DNA of 64,000 bases from Bacteroidota bacterium (GTDB lineage: Bacteria; Bacteroidota; Bacteroidia; Chitinophagales; Chitinophagaceae): assembly GCA_023422835.1 (NCBI GenBank), contig JAFAGI010000012.1, positions 124,001 through 188,000 of the forward strand. Reading direction: 5' to 3'. Position 1 is the stretch's first letter; the number at the start of each line of letters is the position of its first letter. The notes beneath the pieces were generated by a model. The model was given only the letters and a program-made list of their open reading frames with translations, was not told where the DNA came from and made no database searches. This document shows positions 54,606 through 62,859 of this stretch, one piece after another. The translations under genes and the position numbers were made by a program.

Positions 54606-54890
54606 TTAGAGTACTGCTACGATATCGCTTTCTCTCATGATAAGGTATTCTTTACCTTCAATTTCAATTTCCTGGCCTGCATATTTTCCGTAAAGCACTT
54701 GGTCGTTTACTTTTACGGTCATGGGCTCGTCTTTTTTACCGTTACCAACTGCTACCACAGTACCTTTCTGTGGTTTTTCTTTAGCTGTGTCGGGGATAAT
54801 GATACCGCCTGCGCTGGTTTTTTCTGCTGCTGCGGGTAATACTACCACTCTGTCGTGCAGTGGCTTCAATGTTATCACATTCGTTTCCAT
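54606..54890 (-). CDS. groS: Co-chaperonin GroES
   Basis: Seven-subunit lid of GroEL, 94 aa. [42 protein letters not shown] (residues 8-48) includes the mobile loop. It ends [20 protein letters not shown] and RESDIVAVL. First gene of the groS-groL operon. No heat-shock operator was recognised in the 170 bp upstream. Confidence 0.97.
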   Translation of the reverse strand: METNVITLKPLHDRVVVLPAAAEKTSAGGIIIPDTAKEKPQKGTVVAVGNGKKDEPMTVKVNDQVLYGKYAGQEIEIEGKEYLIMRESDIVAVL

Positions 54891-55062
54891 AATATTGATT
54901 TTTTATTTTGTTTTATAGTTTCAATTGCGGTTAACGTTCTGCAACTTCTTTGCCACGGTAATATCAAGGTCAAAATTGCATTTTACAGGGAATATTAAAC
55001 AGTTAGGCTTACAAAAAATGTCAGCTTTAAAATTTATGCTGACATTTTTACCTTTAATAAGT

Positions 55063-55911
55063 TTATTCAATGACCACTTTTCTACCGAAATAGCGGCTAA
55101 GAGAATCTTTTATTTTTGAAGTATCAGCAGGATTTTGCAGGATTATGGGGAAATATATTTTATAACTCTTTGCGCCGTTGATGTCAACAGTATCTACCAG
55201 GATATTGTGCCCGTATTTGGTGAGCTGGGCCGTACGACTGGTAACACGGTTAATGTGGGGTGTAGTTTCAATAATGAATTTTGACACATTATTTTTTGCA
55301 ACAGGCGCTGGGCTGGCAACGGTATCCTGCACCGTTTCACTATGGGCTACCGGCTGGTCTTCAATGGCATTTGCGGCACGCTCATGCATCATGGAATAAA
55401 TAAAATAACCAATCCCTGCCAGCAAAACCAGGATGATGAAATACAAAAACACCTTCATGCCATTGTTGCTGCGTTGGTAGCGGTAATTGTAATTCGGCAT
55501 TTTATTCAGGCTGTTATCTTCACCGGTACCGGCAGGCAACGTTTCCCTGAAACCAACGGGCGAATACTTGCTGAGTTTATAGCCTTCGTTTTTATCGGAA
55601 TAAATATATCCGACTCCCTCGAAATGCATGGCGCGCGAGCCGATATTCATCAACTGGCGCGACTCTTCAATGAAAGAATCTACGTCTGCACGGATTATGC
55701 TCGGGTTTTTTTGTTGCAGTTCAGCAATATACGCGTAAAGGCCTTCGGAAGTGACGGCTTTCTTATCAAAAACAAAAATGTTGGGACCGGCCTGCTCCCC
55801 GCTCTCAGAAGCTTCTACAGGATTGTTTATGGAAATGCTACCGATCTTTTCCATACTAAGCGTTTTGTGCTGCAAGAGATAGTCGGTCAATTGCTGAATA
55901 TTAACTGCCAC
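55063..55911 (-). CDS. Single-pass membrane protein, possible HU/CCDC81-like N-terminus
   Basis: A 282-aa protein from a GTG start. The N-terminal part (about 1-115) has two short units, LTDYLLQHKTLSMEKIGSIS and DVDSFIEESRQLMNIGSRA with FEGVGYIY. They resemble the tandem HU-like CCDC81 domains of Bacteroidota proteins that carry periplasmic peptidoglycan-binding ends. One transmembrane helix (VFLYFIILVLLAGIGYFIYSMM, about 154-175) follows. The C-terminal domain (about 215-282) is a small alpha/beta unit (VDINGAKSYKIYFPIIL) not clearly SPOR. Function unknown. Confidence 0.7.
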   Translation of the reverse strand: MAVNIQQLTDYLLQHKTLSMEKIGSISINNPVEASESGEQAGPNIFVFDKKAVTSEGLYAYIAELQQKNPSIIRADVDSFIEESRQLMNIGSRAMHFEGVGYIYSDKNEGYKLSKYSPVGFRETLPAGTGEDNSLNKMPNYNYRYQRSNNGMKVFLYFIILVLLAGIGYFIYSMMHERAANAIEDQPVAHSETVQDTVASPAPVAKNNVSKFIIETTPHINRVTSRTAQLTKYGHNILVDTVDINGAKSYKIYFPIILQNPADTSKIKDSLSRYFGRKVVIE

Positions 55912-56003
55912 AATGTTTAGATTTATTTTTAAATAAAAATGTTTTAATTTGTTTTAGAAAGATACCTGAAAAGATAGTCTCTTACAAAAATAAACTTTTT
56001 TAC

Positions 56004-56339
56004 ATGCTTACAAAAGAGGAAAATGATTTTGTTGATTATTGGGAAAAAAACAGGCAACAGGAACGCTCGCTGTCACATCAGCTAAAATCGGGATTGTATG
56101 TAGGGTTGATATTCTGTAGCGCGGTACTGGTAATGGTTTTCAGTGGATGGTATAAGCGTGCGGATATGATGGTAAACAGTAATGGCAGCTATATTCTTGT
56201 AATTATTCTTGCACTGGTGGTCATATCAGTAGTATTTGCGGTGTTTTATAAACGCCAGCAGTGGGACAGGAAGGAGCAGCAATACAATGAACTGATGGCC
56301 AAGAAGCGCAAATCTGAAAAACAATTGCAACAATTGTAG
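56004..56339 (+). CDS. Small membrane protein with two helices
   Basis: A 111-aa protein. Charged N-terminus (LTKEENDFVDYWEKNRQQE), helices at about 31-48 (LYVGLIFCSAVLVMVFSG) and 61-82 (YILVIILALVVISVVFAVFY), and a basic, Gln/Lys-rich tail with helix-forming character. It is divergent from the gene at 55911. No recognised family. The function is unknown. Confidence 0.7.
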   Translation: MLTKEENDFVDYWEKNRQQERSLSHQLKSGLYVGLIFCSAVLVMVFSGWYKRADMMVNSNGSYILVIILALVVISVVFAVFYKRQQWDRKEQQYNELMAKKRKSEKQLQQL

Positions 56340-56454
56340 CGTTAAGCGCTATTTTTACGTAACAATATTTAGAAATACCTACAACAACGTGCATGTACGT
56401 AGAATCAACAGTATTCACATGGGGACGCTGCACCCTGTAAAAAATAAAATTTTT

Positions 56455-56868
56455 ATGAAATAATCATAAAGAATAGGAATCTATACCAACCGGGAATGAG
56501 TATTGAATCTAAAAAAACTGGTTATTCCATGTGGCAACTAAAAAACAAATAAAATAAATATACACATGAAATAACCATAAAGATTAATCTATACCAACCG
56601 GCAATGAGTATTGAATCTAAAAAAATGGTTATCGATGTGGCAACTAAAAAACAAATAAATATACACACATGAAATAGCCATAAGCAAGGTTGCATACCAA
56701 CCCCGAATGAATAAAGGCTATTCCATGTGACCATTAAGAAAAATAAAATATATACACATGAAATAACCATAAACATTAGGAATCTATACCAACCGTGAAT
56801 GAATATTGAATCAAAAAAAAATGGTTATTCCATGTGGCAACTGAAAAAACAAATAAATATATATACAC
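56455..56868 (+). repeat. Four tandem hairpin repeats ending at a start codon
   Basis: Units at 56455-56565, 56566-56668, 56669-56757 and 56758-56868 (111, 103, 89 and 111 nt). Each begins ATGAAATARYCATAA, has a loop with ATACCAACC and GAATGA, then the pairing arm (GGTTATTCCATG or GGCTATTCCATG), TGGCAACT, and an A-rich tail ending in ACAC. The tail of unit 4 abuts the ATG of the FKBP gene at 56869. Stems pair ATAACC/GGTTAT in units 2 and 4, ATAATC/GGTTAT with a G-T wobble in unit 1, and ATAGCC/GGCTAT in unit 3. A degenerate fifth copy may precede at about 56411-56454. Confidence 0.85.
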
Positions 56869-57372
56869 ATGAAAAGAACTTTTCTATCCCTGATGACATT
56901 GTTTGCAATCGCAATCACTGTAAGCTCCTGCCTGAAAGGCACTGAAACTCTACAACCCAGAGACCCTGCCGCAGAGAAAGATACCATTCAGAAATTTATA
57001 ACTTCCAAAGGCTATACCATGGTGGAAGATGGAAACCTGAAAGGACTGATGTACGAGATTGTAAATAGAGGAAGCACTACAGATACAATTTCTAAAGACA
57101 AACCCGTTGCTGTTCTTAAATATAAGGGTATGCTGCTGAATAGTACAGTATTTGATGAATCAGAAAATCAATCATTCGACCTCAGAAACGGTGGATTGAT
57201 TCCTTCTTTCTACAATGCTTTGTTCAAAGTCGGCAAAGGTGGGCAAATCCGTTTTGTAACTCCTTCCGCTTACGCTTACGGCCCCTACGTAAAAGGAAGT
57301 ATTCCTGCCAACTCGCCTTTATACTTTGAAATAGAAGTTACAGATATCAAAAGTCCTGCTAACGGCTATTAA
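56869..57372 (+). CDS. FKBP-type peptidyl-prolyl isomerase lipoprotein
   Basis: Envelope lipoprotein of 167 aa: signal with lipobox VSSC (Cys about 21), a linker, then an FKBP domain (about 75-160). Motifs: VLKYKGMLLNSTVFDESENQ, GLIPSFYNALFKVGKGGQIRF split over about 112-132, and YAYGPYVKGSIPANSPLYFEIEV. It likely folds proteins in the periplasm. Its start codon directly follows the tandem hairpin repeats, which form the whole leader. Confidence 0.92.
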   Translation: MKRTFLSLMTLFAIAITVSSCLKGTETLQPRDPAAEKDTIQKFITSKGYTMVEDGNLKGLMYEIVNRGSTTDTISKDKPVAVLKYKGMLLNSTVFDESENQSFDLRNGGLIPSFYNALFKVGKGGQIRFVTPSAYAYGPYVKGSIPANSPLYFEIEVTDIKSPANGY

Positions 57373-57391
57373 CAGGATTTATATTCAGATG

Positions 57392-57422
57392 CCCGTCAGA
57401 TCACAGATCTGCCGGGTTTTTT
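57392..57422 (+). terminator. Rho-independent terminator of the FKBP gene
   Basis: CCCGTCAGATC and GATCTGCCGGG form a stem around a three-base loop, with one mismatch, followed by six T. It overlaps the last bases of the convergent mnmA. Confidence 0.85.
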
Positions 57423-58512
57423 ATTTCCGCTGGATAATGCCACCGCCAACAACATCTTCACCTTCATAGAACACAGCGCTCTGGCCGGGAGCTATCCCCT
57501 TGGCATCTTCATAAAATTCAAAGCGGATATTGCCGTCCGGCTGGTTGTACAACCTGCCTAAAGTACCGCTGTCTTTATACCTGATCTTTGTGAGCAGTTC
57601 GGTACCATCTGCTACTCTTTCGTACTTCTGCCAGTTAATACCGGCAATAAAAACTTCATTTTTGTTAAGGTCTTCTTCATCACCCAAAACTACCGTGTTG
57701 GTTTCTGGGATAATTTCTGTAACATAGATTGGCCTGCCGACTGCCACAAGGCCTTTTCGCTGGCCGATGGTATAGAACGGGTACCCTTTATGCCTGCCTA
57801 AAATTTTACCGGTTTTGTCTACGAATAAACCGCCGTCCACTTTTTCTTCCAGCCCTGTTACTTTCCGTTTTAAAAAACCACGGTAATCATTATCGGGCAC
57901 GAAACATATTTCATAGCTTTCGCTTTTCTTAGCCAACTCAGGATAGCCATAGCCTTCCGCCATTTTGCGGATTTCGGTTTTTCTGTAGTTGCCCAATGGT
58001 AATAATGTGCGTGAAAGCAAGTCCTGCTCTAATCCCCACAATACATAGCTCTGGTCTTTTAATTCGTCCAAACCTTTGGTTAAATAATACCGTCCGTTGG
58101 TATGGCGGTGAATATTGGCATAATGACCGGTAGCAATAAAATCACAACCCATTGCGTCTGCACGTTTCAGCAGTGCGCGCCATTTAATATGAGTATTACA
58201 CATTACACAGGGATTAGGCGTTCTGCCTGCCAGGTATTCTTCTACAAAATTTTCAATAACAAAATCGCCGAACTCATCGCGGATATCCAGAATAAAATGC
58301 GGGAAACCGTTTTCCACAGCGGCTTTGCGCGCATCGTTGAAGCTGTCTACATTGCAGCAACCCGTCTCCTTGGTACTGCCGCCGCTGGCAGCATAGTCCC
58401 AGGTTTTCATGGTAATGCCAATTACCTCATAACCTTCGTTGTGAAGCATTAACGCGACAACTGTACTGTCAATGCCGCCACTCATAGCCACTAAAACTTT
58501 TCCTTTACTCAT
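57421..58512 (-). CDS. mnmA: tRNA-specific 2-thiouridylase MnmA
   Basis: Thiolates U34 of tRNA-Lys, -Glu and -Gln with ATP and a relayed sulfur (363 aa). PP-loop SGGIDSTVVALML (about 10-22) and TGHYANIH. The catalytic cysteines lie in NPCVMCNTHIKW (first) and SYEICFVPDNDYRGFL (second). The insertion GCCNVDSFNDARKAA is typical of Bacteroidota forms. C-terminal PUA-like part: HKGYPFYTIGQRKGL and IAPGQSAVFYEGE. A -7 box lies 8 nt upstream of the ATG. Confidence 0.96.
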   Translation of the reverse strand: MSKGKVLVAMSGGIDSTVVALMLHNEGYEVIGITMKTWDYAASGGSTKETGCCNVDSFNDARKAAVENGFPHFILDIRDEFGDFVIENFVEEYLAGRTPNPCVMCNTHIKWRALLKRADAMGCDFIATGHYANIHRHTNGRYYLTKGLDELKDQSYVLWGLEQDLLSRTLLPLGNYRKTEIRKMAEGYGYPELAKKSESYEICFVPDNDYRGFLKRKVTGLEEKVDGGLFVDKTGKILGRHKGYPFYTIGQRKGLVAVGRPIYVTEIIPETNTVVLGDEEDLNKNEVFIAGINWQKYERVADGTELLTKIRYKDSGTLGRLYNQPDGNIRFEFYEDAKGIAPGQSAVFYEGEDVVGGGIIQRK

Positions 58513-58520
58513 AAGCGCTG

Positions 58521-58528
58521 CAAAGATA
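58521..58528 (-). promoter_or_regulatory. Putative -7 box of mnmA
   Basis: TATCTTTG on the minus strand matches TAnnTTTG and ends 8 nt before the ATG at 58512. It predicts an almost leaderless mRNA. Confidence 0.5.
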
Positions 58529-58593
58529 TAATTTTAATGGAGAATGATGGCCAGCGACTATTGTTAAACAATTTTTCTTGCGAAAAGCTGACA

Positions 58594-59799
58594 TTATCTT
58601 TCTTCAGGCAAACCGTATTTCTCCAGAACGAAATCTATGTCCTTATCTCCTCTTCCGCTCAGGTTCACCAATATGGATTTATTCGGATCTTCTTTTGCCA
58701 GCTTTACTGCGTAGGCTACTGCGTGCGCGCTTTCCAGGGCAGGTATCACACCTTCCAGCCGGCTCAGTTCAAAAAATGCATCAATACATTCCCTGTCATT
58801 AGCCGTTACATACTTCACCCGCTGAAAATCTTTAAGCATGCAATGTTCAGGGCCAACACCCGGGTAATCCAGCCCGCTGGCTACAGAATATACAGGCAAC
58901 GGCTCTCCTTTCTCATCCTGCAGCAGATAACTTTTAAAGCCATGCAAAATGCCCGGTGTGCCAAAAGTCAGGGAAGCGGCATGTTCGCCGGTATCCATTG
59001 ACCTGCCACCCGGCTCCACGCCGTATATCTCGCAGTTTTCTTCCAGGAAATCGTAAAACAAACCCATGGCATTACTACCTCCTCCAACACAGGCCACAAG
59101 CTTATCAGGCATGCTGCCGGTCATTTCAAAAAATTGTTCTTTGGCTTCGATGCCCACTACACGTTGAAAATCTCTTACCATCATCGGGAAAGGATGCGGG
59201 CCCACCACAGAGCCGATGCAGTAAATGGAAGTTTCCGGGTCTTTCAGGTAAGCTTCAAATGCTGAATCTACCGCTTCTTTCAGGGTTTTAAGGCCATGTG
59301 TCACAGGCACCACTTTTGCGCCCAGTATCTTCATGCGCACCACGTTGGGATATTCCTTGGCCATATCCACATCGCCCATGTGAATCTCACATTCCAGGCC
59401 AAAGTAAGCAGCAGCCGTAGCCAGCGCCACACCATGCTGGCCGGCGCCCGTTTCTGCGATAAGCTTTTTCTTTCCCAGATATTTTGCCAACAAAGCTTCG
59501 CCCATGCAGTGATTGAGCTTGTGCGCACCCGAATGATTCAGGTCTTCGCGTTTTAGATAAATCCTTGCACCGTATTTCTCGGAGAGCCTGTTGCAGTAAT
59601 AGACAGGTGTAGGCCTCCCCTGGTAATGCTTTCGAATACTTCTTAGTTCAGCAATAAATTTATGCGACTTACTGAGAGATGTATAAGCGTCGCATATTTT
59701 TTTCATCTCTGACTCCAATACCGGGGGTATGAATGCTCCTCCATACTCTTGAAAGAAACCACCCGCGTCCGGGTATTTTTTGAAATTTTTCTCCGCCAT
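58594..59799 (-). CDS. trpB: Tryptophan synthase beta chain, stand-alone
   Basis: PLP enzyme condensing indole with serine (401 aa). PLP lysine K94 in [14 protein letters not shown] (the usual form is HTGAHKINN), catalytic E116 in [12 protein letters not shown], phosphate-binding GGGSNAMG (239-246), [16 protein letters not shown], and the C-terminal SGRGDKDID. The frame is open for 38 codons upstream, but [14 protein letters not shown] fits. No trpA or other trp gene is near, so it may act with a distant TrpA or use free indole. The active-site departures (Ser for Thr, LNH for INN) suggest a paralogue. Confidence 0.88.
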   Translation of the reverse strand: MAEKNFKKYPDAGGFFQEYGGAFIPPVLESEMKKICDAYTSLSKSHKFIAELRSIRKHYQGRPTPVYYCNRLSEKYGARIYLKREDLNHSGAHKLNHCMGEALLAKYLGKKKLIAETGAGQHGVALATAAAYFGLECEIHMGDVDMAKEYPNVVRMKILGAKVVPVTHGLKTLKEAVDSAFEAYLKDPETSIYCIGSVVGPHPFPMMVRDFQRVVGIEAKEQFFEMTGSMPDKLVACVGGGSNAMGLFYDFLEENCEIYGVEPGGRSMDTGEHAASLTFGTPGILHGFKSYLLQDEKGEPLPVYSVASGLDYPGVGPEHCMLKDFQRVKYVTANDRECIDAFFELSRLEGVIPALESAHAVAYAVKLAKEDPNKSILVNLSGRGDKDIDFVLEKYGLPEER

Positions 59800-59873
59800 A
59801 AAAGATAATTTTAAGTGAAAACCCCAGATGTTCTCTGAGGTTTTATTTATTTCAAAGGAAACAGTAAAGCTGT

Positions 59874-61268
59874 CTATTTCAGGCTGCCTACCATATCTTC
59901 TGGTTTTACCCATTCATCAAACTGTTCGGCTGTAAGTAAGCCCAAGTTTACCGCCTCTTCTTTTAATGTAGTACCGTTCTTATGGGCGGTCTTGGCAATT
60001 TTAGCTGCATTTTCATAGCCGATGTGCGTATTGAGTGCAGTTACCAACATCAAGGATTTATCTACCAGTTCTTTAATCCTGGTATGGTTAGGTTCAATGC
60101 CCACAGCGCAATGGTCATTGAAAGAATGACACGCGTCAGCCAGCAATTGAGCAGACTGGAGAAAATTGTAGGCCATCACAGGTTTGAAAACGTTGAGCTC
60201 ATAATGTCCCTGGGTACCTGAGAAGCTGATAGCTACATCATTGCCCAATACCTGTGCACAAACCATGGTCATTGCTTCATTCTGAGTTGGGTTTACCTTG
60301 CCAGGCATGATTGAAGAGCCAGGCTCATTTTCAGGGATCAGTATTTCACCAATACCTGAACGTGGACCGGATGCCAGCATGCGCACATCCTGAGCTATTT
60401 TAAATAAAGCTACAGCCAACTGCTTCAGGGCACCGTGCGTTTCCACAATGCCGTCATGGGCTGCAAGGGCTTCAAATTTGTTGGGGGCAGTTACAAAAGG
60501 ATGGCCTGTAAATTGCGCAATGTATTCCGCAACTTTTACATCGTAACCTTTGGGCGTATTCAGCCCCGTACCAACTGCCGTACCGCCGAGGGCAAGCTCC
60601 TTCAGGTGGGCTAATGTATTTTTAATGGCTTTGATAGCGTAATCCAGTTGCGCAACATAACCTGAAAATTCCTGTCCCAATGTAAGCGGGGTTGCATCCA
60701 TTAAATGCGTCCTACCGATTTTTACAATATCGTTAAAAGCCTTTGCCTTGGCATCCAAAGTGTTTCTTAAAACCTCAACAGCGGGTATGGTTTGCTCTAC
60801 TACTTTTTTGTAAGCAGCAATGTGCATAGCTGTAGGATACGTATCGTTGGAAGACTGGGATTTATTTACATCATCATTCGGATGGATGATAGATTTTTCA
60901 CCCAAGGTTCCTCCGTTATTTACATGTGCCCTGTTGGCAACCACTTCATTCACATTCATATTAGACTGTGTACCGGAGCCTGTCTGCCAGATCACCAATG
61001 GGAACTGATCGTCTAGTTTGCCTGCTAAAATTTCATCACATACATTAGCGATCAGGTCGCGCTTTTCCTGCGTTAAAACACCCAGCTCACAATTGGCAAA
61101 AGCGGCTGCTTTTTTGAGGTAAGCAAATGCTTCAATAATCTCTTTGGGCATAGAACCTTCAGGACCGATTTTAAAGTTGTTCCTGGAGCGCTCCGTCTGT
61201 GCCCCCCAGAATTTATCGGCAGGAACCTGCACCTCACCCATAGTGTCTTTTTCAATACGATATTCCAT
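59874..61268 (-). CDS. fumC: Fumarate hydratase class II
   Basis: Iron-independent fumarase of the TCA cycle (464 aa). N-terminal [78 protein letters not shown] and the superfamily signature [16 protein letters not shown]. The C-terminal domain includes [21 protein letters not shown]. Start at the ATG at 61268; the open frame extends 10 codons further without a better start. A -7 box lies 27 nt upstream. Confidence 0.97.
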   Translation of the reverse strand: MEYRIEKDTMGEVQVPADKFWGAQTERSRNNFKIGPEGSMPKEIIEAFAYLKKAAAFANCELGVLTQEKRDLIANVCDEILAGKLDDQFPLVIWQTGSGTQSNMNVNEVVANRAHVNNGGTLGEKSIIHPNDDVNKSQSSNDTYPTAMHIAAYKKVVEQTIPAVEVLRNTLDAKAKAFNDIVKIGRTHLMDATPLTLGQEFSGYVAQLDYAIKAIKNTLAHLKELALGGTAVGTGLNTPKGYDVKVAEYIAQFTGHPFVTAPNKFEALAAHDGIVETHGALKQLAVALFKIAQDVRMLASGPRSGIGEILIPENEPGSSIMPGKVNPTQNEAMTMVCAQVLGNDVAISFSGTQGHYELNVFKPVMAYNFLQSAQLLADACHSFNDHCAVGIEPNHTRIKELVDKSLMLVTALNTHIGYENAAKIAKTAHKNGTTLKEEAVNLGLLTAEQFDEWVKPEDMVGSLK

Positions 61269-61295
61269 GATTAATATTTTAGTTTTATTGAATAG

Positions 61296-61303
61296 CAAAG
61301 GTA
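61296..61303 (-). promoter_or_regulatory. Putative -7 box of fumC
   Basis: TACCTTTG on the minus strand, 27 nt before the ATG at 61268. It fits TAnnTTTG. Confidence 0.5.
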
Positions 61304-61357
61304 ATTTATTTTGTTTGCAGCTAATATGATATTGGTCAGATAATTATGTGCTGAAGG

Positions 61358-61490
61358 GATAATGGATAATGGACAATTGATAATGGATAATTTTATTTAT
61401 TAGGTTTATAATGGGGATTTGTATTCTGCAATCTGTAATTTGAAATTGTAATCTGTAATCTGTTTCTGCAATTTGCAATTTGCAATTATA
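61358..61490. repeat. Low-complexity direct repeats
   Basis: Two blocks of short repeats. Three to four copies of GATAATGGATAAT-like text (61358-61391) are followed by ATCTGTAAT and CAATTTG words (61430-61487), such as AATCTGTAATCTG and GCAATTTGCAATTTGCAATT. No coding potential. It fills the gap between fumC and the next terminator. Confidence 0.6.
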
Positions 61491-61513
61491 ACTCCATAAC
61501 TCACATCGGTATC

Positions 61514-61542
61514 AAAAAAAAGCGACCGGAATTCCGATCGCT
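61514..61542 (-). terminator. Terminator of the glycine-zipper lipoprotein gene
   Basis: AGCGACCGG and CCGATCGCT form a 9-bp stem with one mismatch around AATT (61521-61542). Seven T follow on the minus strand. It lies 36 bp after the stop codon. Confidence 0.85.
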
Positions 61543-61578
61543 GCATGTATTTCTATGATTGATTTTGATTAATTTCTT

Positions 61579-62130
61579 CTAATATCTTCCATCTTTTTTG
61601 TCTTGTGAACGGCCTACTCCATAACCAACCGCACCACCTACAACACCCCCTATGACTGCGCCTGCACCACGGTTACGCTTGTTAATGATAGCACCTGCTA
61701 CCGCACCTGTACCTGCACCAATCATGGCTCCTTTAGCTGCCTTGCTAATGCCTCTTCTTTCAGGAGCTGTCTGCACCGGAGCGCTTGCATATCCGTCATT
61801 TGAACCACTTGAATAAGTGCCTGATGAAGAAGATGACGATCTCCTGGCGCTGGATGAAGATGATCTTTGCCTTACAGCGCTTGATTTATTCGCAGATCTT
61901 GTGGCAACTGCTGCAGTACTTGCTTTTTCAGCATTCATCTGATCTACTTTTGCCTGTGCTGCTGAATCAATTCTCGCCTGGTCTGCTAATTGTGCATCAA
62001 GTAATTTCTGTTGCCTGAAAGCTGCCAGACCGGCTGTATCCTGCGAGATTGTATTGTTGTCCTGGTTATTGCTTTTACAAGCTGCTAAAAACATAATAAA
62101 AGCAGCAACTATTAAAAATATCTTCTTCAT
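61579..62130 (-). CDS. Glycine-zipper lipoprotein
   Basis: A 183-aa envelope protein: lipobox FLAAC (Cys about 18), an Asn/Gln/Ala-rich helix region (about 25-75), a Ser/Arg-rich low-complexity linker (about 80-115), then a glycine-zipper membrane hairpin. The hairpin is KGAMIGAGTGAVAGAIIN (about 134-151) and GAGAVIGGVVGGAVGYGVG (about 156-174), of the YMGG-like/outer-membrane-lipoprotein SlyB-like type. A role in the outer membrane is plausible. No interaction partner is evident. Confidence 0.8.
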   Translation of the reverse strand: MKKIFLIVAAFIMFLAACKSNNQDNNTISQDTAGLAAFRQQKLLDAQLADQARIDSAAQAKVDQMNAEKASTAAVATRSANKSSAVRQRSSSSSARRSSSSSSGTYSSGSNDGYASAPVQTAPERRGISKAAKGAMIGAGTGAVAGAIINKRNRGAGAVIGGVVGGAVGYGVGRSQDKKDGRY

Positions 62131-62348
62131 AATGTATCATTTTAGTTTATAAAAAGTCTTTTTCCCAGATCATTTCTTTATGGCTTTAGAATGAACAAAA
62201 ACCATACAAGTTTAAATCTATAAGCCGTCCAAGCGATATAAATTTGTTAAAACCAGAGAAAGAAATCAAGCTAAAACATTGGAATTCAAAAGTAATGTAA
62301 AAATTTTTTTTAACAGTTTATACAACCATCCCATTAAATAAATAAAAT

Positions 62349-62356
62349 TATTTTTG
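62349..62356 (+). promoter_or_regulatory. Putative -7 box of crcB
   Basis: TATTTTTG matches TAnnTTTG and ends 8 nt before the crcB ATG, the same geometry as at mnmA. No fluoride riboswitch was recognised in the 230 bp upstream. Confidence 0.5.
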
Positions 62357-62364
62357 CGTACAGT

Positions 62365-62739
62365 ATGTTTAACATCTATACAATCTTTCTCATAGGCATA
62401 GGTAGTTTTATCGGCGGTGTATGCAGGTACTTGGTATCTGTTGCCATGCAAAACAGGCTTTCTACAATACTTCCTTACGGTACTTTAGTTGTAAATGTCC
62501 TGGGGTGCCTGTTTATAGGTATTGTATTTGCTTTCTTTGAAAAGCAACCTTCTAACCAGGAGTGGAAACTTTTTTTAGCAACAGGGGTTTTGGGCGGCTT
62601 TACAACATTTTCCGCATTTTCTAATGAAACTATTATCCTGTTGCGCAATGGCCACTTGGGTTTAGCAGCTATGTATATTGGGGCCAGCGTGTTATCAGGC
62701 CTTGCTGCCACCTATCTTGGATATTGGGTAATTAAGTAA
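62365..62739 (+). CDS. crcB: Fluoride channel CrcB/Fluc
   Basis: Dual-topology dimeric fluoride exporter of the inner membrane (124 aa, four helices). Motifs: GIGSFIGGVCRYLVS (with the conserved Gly-Gly and Arg), PYGTLVVNVLGCLFIGI (Asn of the pore), and GVLGGFTTFSAFSNET, which holds the Phe box and central Na+ site. It protects against cytoplasmic fluoride. It is a single gene convergent with nnr. Confidence 0.95.
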   Translation: MFNIYTIFLIGIGSFIGGVCRYLVSVAMQNRLSTILPYGTLVVNVLGCLFIGIVFAFFEKQPSNQEWKLFLATGVLGGFTTFSAFSNETIILLRNGHLGLAAMYIGASVLSGLAATYLGYWVIK

Positions 62740-62859
62740 CTTGTAAAATTGTTTTGACACTTATATGATCGCTGCTCTCAGTGGCCATATGAAATTGCTT
62801 TCAGTGAACTTTCTTTCGACGCATATTCACCCTCAGTTGATATGCAGTGCCCGTATGGC

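Noticed and set aside
54891..55062. HrcA-CIRCE element before groS
   Set aside because: No TTAGCACTC / GAGTGCTAA pair is present in the upstream region on either strand.
55342..55920. 192-codon plus-strand frame opposite the HU-like membrane protein
   Set aside because: The minus-strand gene has a sensible membrane layout and spacing; the plus-strand reading has none.
56522..56776. 84-codon minus-strand frame in the tandem repeats
   Set aside because: It arises from the repeated units read backwards (repeated FMVISCVYI segments); no gene start or family.
56455..56868. CRISPR array
   Set aside because: The repeated part is the whole unit of 89-111 nt with hairpin arms, not short repeats with unrelated equal-length spacers, and no cas genes lie near.
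62131..62364. Fluoride riboswitch before crcB
   Set aside because: I looked for the crcB-motif pseudoknot words and found none; the near-leaderless promoter leaves no room downstream of the -7 box.
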